Shown in pieces: positions 17,807 through 25,285 of a stretch of DNA of 64,000 nucleotides (the first letter of the stretch is position 1; every line of letters starts with the position of its first letter). Below the pieces are notes generated by a model that searched no databases, had not been told where the DNA came from, and worked only from the letters and a program-made list of their open reading frames with translations. Both the position numbers and the translations under genes were made by a program. Location: assembly GCF_030371825.1 (NCBI RefSeq), contig NZ_JAUDDM010000006.1. One strand, 5' to 3'. The stretch comes from Collinsella sp944321445 (lineage in GTDB: Bacteria; Actinomycetota; Coriobacteriia; Coriobacteriales; Coriobacteriaceae).

Positions 17807-18508
17807 TTAGCGGCCGTCGTCCTGCAGCAGGGCGCCGCGCTTGCGGGTGGCCGACGAGCGCGGCGGCAGCTTGTCGGGATCGGGTACGGCGGTCGGCACC
17901 GGCTCGTCCACGTGCCCGTGCCACCAGCCGCCGATGAAGTTGTCGGTGTGGAAGATGTTCACCACCACGTTGGGGTCGATCGTGCGCATGAGGCGGATGA
18001 CGTCCTCGGCCTCGTATGTCGACACCACGGCGTGCAGCAGGTACATCTTCTCGCGGCTGTAGCCGCCGATGATCTCGGCGCAGCTGATGCCATGCTGGAA
18101 GCTCTCCACATAGGCCGTCACGATCTCGTCGGCATAGCGCGTCGTCACCTGCAGCGTCACGCGTTCGTACCGGTGGTAGAAGCTGTCGATGGCCTTGGTC
18201 GACAGGAACTGGAAGACGATGGCGTAGGCGGCGTTGTCCCAGCCGAACATGGCTCCGAAGATCACGAGCACCACGCAGTTGCTCGCGAAGATGAATCCCC
18301 AGATGGTCTTGCCCGTGCGATTGGACACGAGCAGCGCGATGAAGTCGGTGCCGCCGGTCGACGCGCCCGCCTTGAGCGCGAGCGCGATGGAGATGCCCGA
18401 GAGGATGCCGCCGAAGATCACCAGCATGATCTTGTCGTCGAGTAGCGGCTCGAAGTGAAAGACCTGCAGGAACAGCGACGACAGCGCGACCTGCAGCAGT
18501 GTCTGTGA
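17807..18508 (-). pseudogene. YitT family paralogue lacking its N-terminal third
   Basis: The frame aligns with the intact YitT at 16546 from about its residue 127 (LLQVALSSLFLQ versus MLQVFLASAFLQ) through the DUF2179 domain. The first three helices, including the counterpart of NPANLLSGG, are absent. The sequence upstream of 18508 is unrelated and contains the recQ promoter. No plausible start with a ribosome site precedes the homologous part. I read it as a 5'-deleted remnant of a tandem duplication, not an expressed gene. Confidence 0.8.
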
Positions 18509-18568
18509 CGCCCCCGCGACGCCCGCCGACCGGCCTTGCCCGGTTGGGGTTCGGTTGGACCCATGGCG

Positions 18569-18574
18569 TATAAT
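18569..18574 (+). promoter_or_regulatory. recQ promoter, -10 element
   Basis: A perfect TATAAT at 18569-18574, with TTGGGG at 18544-18549 as a poor -35 (19-base spacer). It is 50 bases upstream of the recQ start. Confidence 0.5.
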
Positions 18575-18624
18575 CCTCGCGACATGAGCGGCATGCGCCA
18601 CGCGAGCGGAAAGGCAGGGGAGCG

Positions 18625-20679
18625 ATGGAGGGCACGGAGATGTTCGAGCGCACCATGGACGGCGCGCACGGGGCGCTTGCACGCTACTTTGGCTACGAGT
18701 CGTTCCGGGCCGGCCAGGATCGTCTGGTCCAGGCGATCCTCGAGGGTCGCGATGCGCTCGGCGTCATGCCCACCGGCGCGGGCAAATCCATCTGCTATCA
18801 GGTGCCCGCCCTCATGCTGCCGGGCATCACCTTCGTGGTGAGTCCGCTCGTCTCCCTCATGGGCGATCAGGTGCGCGCCCTCAAGGCCGTCGGCGCCCGC
18901 CCGAGCTACCTCAACTCGTCGCTCACGCTTGGTCAGCAGAACACGGTGCTCAAGCGTGCCGGCGAGGGCTGGTACCAGATCATGTACGTGGCGCCCGAGC
19001 GTCTGCTCGAGCCGCGCTTTCTGGCGTTTGCCCAAGCCGCGGCGGCACCGGGCGGTATCGGCGTGCCGCTCGTAGCCGTCGACGAGGCGCACTGCATCTC
19101 GCAGTGGGGCCAGGATTTCCGCCCGTCCTACCTGGATATCGCAACCTTCATCGACGCCCTGCCCACGCGCCCCGTGGTCGCCGCCTTCACCGCCACGGCG
19201 ACCGAGCACGTGCGCGCCGACATCGTGAGCATCCTCGGCCTGCGCCGTCCCGAGACCGTTGTGACCGGTTTCGACCGCGCGAATCTGTTCTTCGGCGTGG
19301 AGGAGATGGGTGACAAGGCAAAGATCGCCTGGATTCGCGACTTTGCCCTGACCCACGCCGACGAGAGCGGCATCGTGTACTGCTCCACACGCAAGGCCGT
19401 CGACGAGCTGTACCTCAAGCTTGCGCATGCGCTCGAGCCGGTGGGCATCCACGTGGCGCGCTACCACGCGGGCATGTCGCAGCCCGACCGCGCCGAGAAC
19501 CAAGCTGCCTTCATCAATGATACCGCGCCCGTGATTGTGGCCACGAACGCCTTCGGCATGGGCATCGACAAGCCGAACGTGCGCTATGTCATCCACAACA
19601 ACGTGCCCGAGAGCATCGAGGCCTACTACCAGGAGGCGGGCCGCGCCGGCCGCGACGGCGACCCGGCGAGCTGCTATTTGCTGTGGAACGGCAACGACTT
19701 CCGCCTGCGCCGCTACCTTATCGACCGCGAGCCGGAAGACGAACGCTTGGATCCGGATGCGCGCGAGCTGGCGCGCCAGAATCGCTACCGGCTGCTCAAC
19801 GCCATGGAAGGCTACTGCCAAACCACCGGTTGCCTGCGCGAATACATCTTGCGCTATTTCGGCGACGAGGGCGCATTAGGCGTGGAGCATACGGCAGCGG
19901 GCGACAATGGGGCCGGTTGTGGCAACTGTTCCAACTGCACCACGCCCTACGAGACGGAGGACGTCACGGACCTCGCGCGCGAGGCGGTGTTGTTCGTGCG
20001 CGAAGTGAATGGCCGCTTTGGCCGCGCGCTTGTGGCGGACGCCCTGCACGGCGCCAACACGGAGCGCATCCGCTCCTATCATTTGAACGAAGCGCCCGGG
20101 TACGGGTCGCTTGCGGCGGAGTCGGTCGGGCGCATCAAGGATGTGATCGGTCAGCTGGTCGGCCGCGGATACCTGGTGCAATCGCAGGGGCAGTACCCTG
20201 TGGTGGGGCTCGGCCCGCATGCGGTCGAGGTATTTGAAGACAGTCCGGAGCATCCGTTTGCCTTCACCATGAAGCGGCGGGCGTCCAAGGCGAAGAGCCG
20301 CGCCCGCGTGAAGCGCGCCGTCGATCTGCTGCGCGACGAGGCTGCCGGCGTGGAACCGACGCCGCTCGCGCGCCCGCACGGCGCGTCTGCGCTGGCCGAA
20401 GATGTGTCCGCGGTGGCGCCGGCCGTTTCCCGTCCTCACCTGGGCGATGATGCCGAGCTTTTCGAGCGCCTACGCGAGCTGCGTCGCGATTTCGCCGCTG
20501 AGCGCTCGTGGGCACCCTACATGGTCTGCTCGGACAAGGCGCTGCGCGGCATGTGCCGCCTGCGTCCTGCCACGCGCGATGAGCTGCTGGAAGTTCCCGG
20601 CATCGGCGAGAAGAAGGCCGACGATTTCGGCGACGCATTCATCAAGGAAATCGCCGCGTTCGAGGCCCTGCAGGAGTAG
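18625..20679 (+). CDS. recQ: ATP-dependent DNA helicase RecQ
   Basis: 684 residues. Superfamily 2 motifs are complete: MPTGAGKSICYQ (Walker A), VDEAHCISQWG (DEAH), FTATATEHV and QEAGRAGRDG. The zinc-binding cysteines (CLREYIL, then CGNCSNC) and the RQC region follow. An HRDC domain closes the protein (ending VPGIGEKKADDFGDAF). RecQ unwinds recombination intermediates and structured DNA. GGGGAG precedes the ATG at 18625; the ATG at 18640, preceded by GGAGGG, is an alternative start. Confidence 0.95.
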   Translation: MEGTEMFERTMDGAHGALARYFGYESFRAGQDRLVQAILEGRDALGVMPTGAGKSICYQVPALMLPGITFVVSPLVSLMGDQVRALKAVGARPSYLNSSLTLGQQNTVLKRAGEGWYQIMYVAPERLLEPRFLAFAQAAAAPGGIGVPLVAVDEAHCISQWGQDFRPSYLDIATFIDALPTRPVVAAFTATATEHVRADIVSILGLRRPETVVTGFDRANLFFGVEEMGDKAKIAWIRDFALTHADESGIVYCSTRKAVDELYLKLAHALEPVGIHVARYHAGMSQPDRAENQAAFINDTAPVIVATNAFGMGIDKPNVRYVIHNNVPESIEAYYQEAGRAGRDGDPASCYLLWNGNDFRLRRYLIDREPEDERLDPDARELARQNRYRLLNAMEGYCQTTGCLREYILRYFGDEGALGVEHTAAGDNGAGCGNCSNCTTPYETEDVTDLAREAVLFVREVNGRFGRALVADALHGANTERIRSYHLNEAPGYGSLAAESVGRIKDVIGQLVGRGYLVQSQGQYPVVGLGPHAVEVFEDSPEHPFAFTMKRRASKAKSRARVKRAVDLLRDEAAGVEPTPLARPHGASALAEDVSAVAPAVSRPHLGDDAELFERLRELRRDFAAERSWAPYMVCSDKALRGMCRLRPATRDELLEVPGIGEKKADDFGDAFIKEIAAFEALQE

Positions 20680-20728
20680 AGCGAGGTCCGTTTCTGGGTG
20701 TACGACTGTCTGTTTTGGCCGGAACAAT

Positions 20729-20875
20729 GTTTTACGAAGCAGTTGTGTATGGGTTTTCGCGCGCCTTTCAAGTAGACGGCAGATTTTTGCCAGAAAACCC
20801 GCAGGTGAAAGCCTATGTGCTTTGAAGCTCTACTCAGGCAGACGGCAAAACCCATACACAACTGCTTCGTAAAAC
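20729..20875. repeat. Long-arm inverted repeat, 29-bp perfect arms
   Basis: GTTTTACGAAGCAGTTGTGT... at 20729-20757 is the exact reverse complement of 20847-20875, around an 89-base interior that has weaker internal repeats (AGACGGCA at both ends). It fills the gap between recQ and the next gene; nothing else is visible in 20680-21009. Confidence 0.9.
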
Positions 20876-21009
20876 GATAAACACAGTTTTCCAGCCATAC
20901 CGATGCGCCATCTGCGCCCGATCGGCCATGTTTTCCGTTGTGCATGTTGCGCAACGAATCTTCCAACATCGGCGCGATACTAATGTCAGCCGATTTGAAA
21001 GGGGCCCAC

Positions 21010-22155
21010 ATGTTTTGTCGTTCATGCGGTCGAGAACTCGCCGACGACGTTAAGTTTTGTCCTGCGTGCGGAGCATCGGTTATGGATGCGGAAAGCGCTG
21101 CCGAGCAGGTCGAAGCGCCGGAAGTTCCCGCGCACATTCCAGCGGAGGACAGTCCCGGCACAGCCGACGAGCGGAGCGAGAACAAGTCCCGTAAGCAGGG
21201 TCTTCCCCGCGCGGCAATCGTTGCCGTTGTCATTCTGGTCACGGCGGCGCTCGCAGGTGGAGGTGCCTTCCTGTGGTGGCGTGCCGAACAGGATCGCATC
21301 GCGCAGGAAGCGTATGATGCCGCGCATTCGCTGCATGCCGTGACCATTTCTGTGTCCGCATCCGGATGGGATACCGCCAACGGTGCGAGCCGCCTGCCGG
21401 TGAGCGTGAAGGGGACCGACCTTGACGGCAGCGAGGTGGACGACACTGCCTTTGTGGACTCTACCGGCACGGGCATCAGCCTTATGCAGGGCACATACCG
21501 CATCGAGCCGATCGCTTCCCCCTTTGGGTCGAATTGCGAGCTGTACGCAATTCCCGAAGGCGCGGGCATCGATATCGAGATTTCGGACGATGTTGAGACG
21601 GAGGCTCCCGTCGATGCGACCGAGGCGGGTGCCATCGCGCTCGAGCCGCTTGAGGTCTCCGCTATTACGGACGAGCAGCTTCAGGCAGCCTATGACCAGG
21701 CGTCTGGCGGCGGATACGATGACCCGGATGCGGCGACCAAGGCGCGCGATGGCGTGGTGGCAGCTCGGGAAGAGGCTGTGCGCGCAGAGGAGGAACGCAA
21801 GGCCGCCGAAGAGGCTGCGCGCCAGGCGGAAGCTGCGCGCACGTACGATTGCGAGTATTTCTCGTTCAAAGTCCCTGAATCATGGGTGGGCAACTTCACA
21901 GTGGAGGAAATCGACGATTCAACGACTGGCACCGTTATCTATGACGTTTTGCTCGGCCAAGCTAGCATGTTCATGGTTACCATCGGTGACTCTACTGATG
22001 GCCTGCCCAACGACCCGACTCTCGAGGGTGGTGTTACTTCCTTAGGCACAACCAGTGGTGGCCTCGGTATCAGCGCGATCCGCGGCAACAACATTGATGC
22101 AGCCGACAACATGGCCGACATCGCGGAGTGCATGTCCACCTTCACGGCAAAGTAG
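21010..22155 (+). CDS. Zinc-ribbon, single-pass membrane protein of unknown function
   Basis: 381 residues. The N-terminus is a zinc ribbon (CRSCG ... CPACG, residues 3-21), then an acidic linker, one membrane helix at about residues 66-88, and an extracytoplasmic region. Residues 240-280 are a charged Ala/Glu/Arg coiled coil. The last 100 residues (YDCEYFSFKVPESW onward) look like a small secreted globular domain of the kind found in actinobacterial surface proteins. GAAAGGGG precedes the ATG at 21010. Function unknown. Confidence 0.8.
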   Translation: MFCRSCGRELADDVKFCPACGASVMDAESAAEQVEAPEVPAHIPAEDSPGTADERSENKSRKQGLPRAAIVAVVILVTAALAGGGAFLWWRAEQDRIAQEAYDAAHSLHAVTISVSASGWDTANGASRLPVSVKGTDLDGSEVDDTAFVDSTGTGISLMQGTYRIEPIASPFGSNCELYAIPEGAGIDIEISDDVETEAPVDATEAGAIALEPLEVSAITDEQLQAAYDQASGGGYDDPDAATKARDGVVAAREEAVRAEEERKAAEEAARQAEAARTYDCEYFSFKVPESWVGNFTVEEIDDSTTGTVIYDVLLGQASMFMVTIGDSTDGLPNDPTLEGGVTSLGTTSGGLGISAIRGNNIDAADNMADIAECMSTFTAK

Positions 22156-22221
22156 CGCCGGCGCGGTACAATGTGTGCGAAAACAAGGTCGTCTTGTCCG
22201 TGTACATAAGGAGACTCGCCC

Positions 22222-23145
22222 ATGCCCATCCGCATACCCGATGCCCTGCCCGCGACCGAGACCCTCGAGGGCGAGAACATCTTCGTGATGACCGAGTACC
22301 GGGCCATCCACCAGGATATTCGCCCGCTGCATGTGCTCATCTTGAACCTCATGCCCACCAAGATCGCCACCGAGACGCAGATCATGCGCAAGCTCTCCAA
22401 CACCCCGCTGCAGATCGAGGTCGAGCTCATGCGCACGAAAAGCCACGAGGCGACGCACGTGGCGGCAAGCCATCTCGAGACGTTCTACCGCACGTTCGAC
22501 GAGGTGCGCGAGCGCCATTATGACGGCCTCATCATCACCGGCGCGCCGGTGGAGCAGATGCCGTTCGAAGAGGTTGACTACTGGCCGGAGCTCTGCGACA
22601 TCATGGAGTGGTCCACCACGCACGTGCACTCCACGCTGCACATTTGCTGGGGGGCGCAGGCGGGTCTGTACTATCACTACGGCATCGACAAGCACGATCT
22701 GCCCGCGAAGGCGTCCGGCGTGTTCGAGCACCGGCTCGTCAAGCCGTCGAGCCCGCTCGTGCGCGGCCTGGACGACCGCTTCTTCGCCGTGCATTCGCGC
22801 AACACCGACGTGCGCCGCGAGGACGTGGAGGCCGTGCCGGAGCTCGAGGTCATCGCGGTATCGGATGAGGTGGGGCTCTACATCGTGAAGTCCACCGACA
22901 GCCGCCGGTTCTTCGTGTTCGGCCACCCCGAGTACGACGCCGACACGCTCAGGCTCGAGTACGAGCGCGACGTGAAGCGCGGCATCGACCCGGAGATCCC
23001 GGTGAACTACTTCCCGAACGACGATCCCACGCGCGAGCCGCTCAACACGTGGCGCGCGCAGGCGCAGCTACTCTACACCAACTGGCTGAACTACTACGTG
23101 TACCAGACCACGCCGTACGATATCCGTCAGGCCGGTGGGCAGTAA
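22222..23145 (+). CDS. metA: Homoserine O-acyltransferase MetA, probably acetyl-CoA specific
   Basis: 307 residues, class I glutamine-amidotransferase-like fold. The catalytic cysteine is in HICWGAQAG, the His/Glu pair in GHPEYD, and the family N-terminus (MPIRIPDALPA) is present. The specificity position reads GAPVE, as in the acetyl-CoA-dependent MetA of Bacillus cereus, rather than the GAPLG of the succinyl-CoA enzyme of E. coli. Homoserine O-acetyltransferase is therefore likely (first committed step of methionine synthesis). AAGGAGA precedes the ATG and TACAAT at 22167 is a likely -10. No methionine riboswitch is recognisable in the short leader. Confidence 0.93.
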   Translation: MPIRIPDALPATETLEGENIFVMTEYRAIHQDIRPLHVLILNLMPTKIATETQIMRKLSNTPLQIEVELMRTKSHEATHVAASHLETFYRTFDEVRERHYDGLIITGAPVEQMPFEEVDYWPELCDIMEWSTTHVHSTLHICWGAQAGLYYHYGIDKHDLPAKASGVFEHRLVKPSSPLVRGLDDRFFAVHSRNTDVRREDVEAVPELEVIAVSDEVGLYIVKSTDSRRFFVFGHPEYDADTLRLEYERDVKRGIDPEIPVNYFPNDDPTREPLNTWRAQAQLLYTNWLNYYVYQTTPYDIRQAGGQ

Positions 23146-23175
23146 GGCGAGCCTGGCGCGACTGCTGTAGAGAAC

Positions 23176-23272
23176 AGGGGGTCGTTCGTTTTCACTTGCC
23201 GTTTCGTTCACTAACTCGGTCAATTTACCCGAGTTAGTGAACGAAACGGCAAGTAGAAACGAACGACCCCCT
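23176..23272. repeat. 95-base hairpin repeat, copy 3
   Basis: Arms flank the short loop TCAATTTACC and share the ACTTGCCGTTTCGTTCACTA core with copies 1 and 2. The outer stem (GGGGGTCGTTCGTTTTC) differs from the others but is complemented on the opposite arm. It sits between the convergent metA and 5-FTHF cyclo-ligase genes, where it could act as a bidirectional terminator. Confidence 0.9.
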
Positions 23273-23296
23273 GTCTGATGCCAGCGAAACGCCGAC

Positions 23297-23908
23297 TTAG
23301 GCCCAGATGATGCGGGAAAGCGGGCGGTCGTGCGGCTCGACGGGCACGCGGTCGACGCGCTGCTCGGCGAAAGCGACGCCGGCAACCAGGCAGTCGGGGC
23401 GCAAAAGCGGCAGGTAGCGGTCATAGTTGCCCCCGCCATAGCCCAGGCGCGCGCCGGTGTCGTCAAAGGCGACGAGTGGCACAGCCATGACATCGATCTC
23501 GCGCGGATCAACTAAGGGAAAGCGCGCTTCGTCTTCGGGCGCGGGCACAAACGAGGTAACCGGCCGCTTGATGAACGGAACCGAGCCGTCGCGGTAATCG
23601 GCGAAGCTCACGGCACGCATGCACATGCTTTGACCCGCGGCTGCGCGCTGCATACAGGGGAACGCCACGCGCCAGCCACGGTCGTAGGCCGTGCGAATGA
23701 ACATGTCCAGGTCGACCTCAGAGCGCATCGCGGCGTATACGGCAACGATGGGGGAGAGCCGCCCGGAAGCCTTGCACGCAGATACCGCCATCGCAAGCAG
23801 CTCATCGCATATCGCAGCGGATCGACGCGCTCGCTCTGCCGCGGAAAGGCTGTCGCGCGCTGCGATGGCGCTCGCCCGCATCGCCTGCTTGGTCTGTGCG
23901 TCGCCCAT
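23297..23908 (-). CDS. 5-formyltetrahydrofolate cyclo-ligase
   Basis: 203 residues. The ATP/folate-binding signature RLGYGGGNYDRYL is present near residue 160, with the upstream VDLDMFI and PLVAFDD stretches of the family. The enzyme converts 5-formyl-THF to 5,10-methenyl-THF. It is divergent from the chorismate mutase gene at 24004. Confidence 0.93.
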   Translation of the reverse strand: MGDAQTKQAMRASAIAARDSLSAAERARRSAAICDELLAMAVSACKASGRLSPIVAVYAAMRSEVDLDMFIRTAYDRGWRVAFPCMQRAAAGQSMCMRAVSFADYRDGSVPFIKRPVTSFVPAPEDEARFPLVDPREIDVMAVPLVAFDDTGARLGYGGGNYDRYLPLLRPDCLVAGVAFAEQRVDRVPVEPHDRPLSRIIWA

Positions 23909-24003
23909 GCACCCTCCTCACACTACGCCGTATGCTGCCGCGGCTCTTCTTCCCATTATTGAGTACACTCGAACCAAAGGGAACAAACAACCAGGAGGCA
24001 TCC

Positions 24004-24267
24004 ATGCAGCTCGAAGAGGCCCGCCAGATCATCGACCGCGTCAACATGGAACTCGTTCCGCTCATCGAGCAGCGCATGGATGCCGTGGTTGAGGTCACGC
24101 GCTACAAACGCGAGCACGGCCTGCCGGTCTACGATGAGGCCCGTGAGCAGGCGGTTTTTGACAAGGTGTCCGCCCGTGTGCAGAACAGGGACTACGAGGA
24201 GTCCGTCCGCAAGGTTTTCCAGGCCATCATGGACGTAGCGAAGGAATACGAGGAATCGCACCTGTAA
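24004..24267 (+). CDS. Chorismate mutase, AroQ type (monofunctional)
   Basis: 87 residues, the length of a single AroQ-class helical domain. The YKREHGLPVYDEAREQAV segment matches the catalytic core (lysine before the Gly-Leu-Pro turn, REQ after it). It turns chorismate into prephenate for Phe and Tyr synthesis. AGGAGG lies six bases before the ATG. No fusion to prephenate dehydratase or dehydrogenase is seen. Confidence 0.9.
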   Translation: MQLEEARQIIDRVNMELVPLIEQRMDAVVEVTRYKREHGLPVYDEAREQAVFDKVSARVQNRDYEESVRKVFQAIMDVAKEYEESHL

Positions 24268-24407
24268 TGAGCGATGGTGCTTGCACAGCAAATCAAGGGG
24301 AATCGTCGCAACAGGAGCTCCGGGTATGTTCGGGGCGAGGTGGGACCTGCCTGTTGGGGCCCTTTTATGCCCGTGGGACGCGGTGACGGCAGATCGGGGC
24401 CAGAATA

Positions 24408-24577
24408 ATGCAGGTTTTTGCGACTTGTTGACTCCTGCATTTTCAGGTCGGCGAAAGCGGCACATTCGAGCCCTATGGGCGAGTCCATTTCCTGCGAAAA
24501 CAGCGCTGGGAGAAAACCGAAAAATGAGCTTTTCCGAAGTTCAGATTTCGGGAGTCAACAAGTCGCAAAAACCTGCA
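24408..24577. repeat. Long-arm inverted repeat, 27-bp perfect arms
   Basis: TGCAGGTTTTTGCGACTTGT... at 24408-24434 is the exact reverse complement of 24551-24577 around a 116-base interior. Nothing else is visible in the 24268-24634 gap. Confidence 0.9.
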
Positions 24578-24634
24578 TAAAAATGCCTGACGTCTGCCGC
24601 AGAGGGCGAGGAGGCTACTCACGAGGCAGAGGCG

Positions 24635-25138
24635 CTATAGCACTGCGTCGCGCAGGGGCATGTAGGCTGCGACCAGGTCATCCAGCCGCATGCGCGCGTT
24701 GGCAGCGCTTGTGGAAGGCAAGGCGACGTGCTCGATGGCCCGCTCGCGCAACAGGCCGCCGTCGAAGCGGCGGCACAGGCGCGCTGCCGTGCCGCCCGTC
24801 GTGAACACGTGCGTTACCTGTGCGGCGTCCAGGATGCGCGTCAGATCGTTGGGAACAGGGTCAGCGATGCTCGCGTCCGATGCGCCCTCGATGCTGCATG
24901 AGGCCAATACGTCCCATAACGCAATGCGATGTTCCAGCAAAAACGCGGTGCGTACAGCATTTTCCACCAGCTTGCGATCCGGCAGGTTGAACAGCCGCTC
25001 CATCACGCGCCAAAAGCGGTTTTGCGGGTGCCCGTAGAAAAAGCCCACCTCGCGGGACTTGGGCGAGGGCATGGTCCCCAACACAAGCACGCGCGACCGC
25101 TCATCGAACACCGGCTCGATGGTATGCACAACCCTCAT
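24635..25138 (-). CDS. Mug-type mismatch-specific uracil/thymine DNA glycosylase
   Basis: 167 residues. GTMPSPKSREVGFFYGHPQNRFW near the N-terminus and ALWDVLASCSIEGASDASI follow the pattern of the Mug-like uracil-DNA glycosylase superfamily (DUF4497-free, G:T/U mismatch type). I chose the ATG at 25138. A TTG nine bases upstream, with AAGGA in front, is an alternative. A longer frame would run into the palindrome at 25170-25274 and is not credible. Confidence 0.82.
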   Translation of the reverse strand: MRVVHTIEPVFDERSRVLVLGTMPSPKSREVGFFYGHPQNRFWRVMERLFNLPDRKLVENAVRTAFLLEHRIALWDVLASCSIEGASDASIADPVPNDLTRILDAAQVTHVFTTGGTAARLCRRFDGGLLRERAIEHVALPSTSAANARMRLDDLVAAYMPLRDAVL

Positions 25139-25169
25139 CTGTTCCAAAGGAGCGTCCTTCCGTAGGGCT

Positions 25170-25274
25170 GGCCTCCCCGGGGGCGGGGGTGGGAAAAAGG
25201 GGACAGGCACTTATTTCCCACCGGTGGGAAATAAGTGCCTGTCCCCTTTTCCCACCCCCGCCCCCGGGGAGGCC
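25170..25274. repeat. 105-base near-perfect palindrome
   Basis: The left half (25170-25222) and right half (25223-25274) are complementary throughout except for one extra A. There is no loop. The half contains AAGTGCCTGTCCCC written in reverse, also present in the small hairpin at 12828-12860. It lies between the M16C peptidase stop and the glycosylase start, both minus strand, and could end the peptidase transcript. Confidence 0.93.
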
Positions 25275-25285
25275 GAGCAAGCAGA

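Noticed and set aside
22156..22221. Methionine-type riboswitch before metA
   Set aside because: The leader is too short and shows no SAM-box features, only a -10 and a ribosome site.
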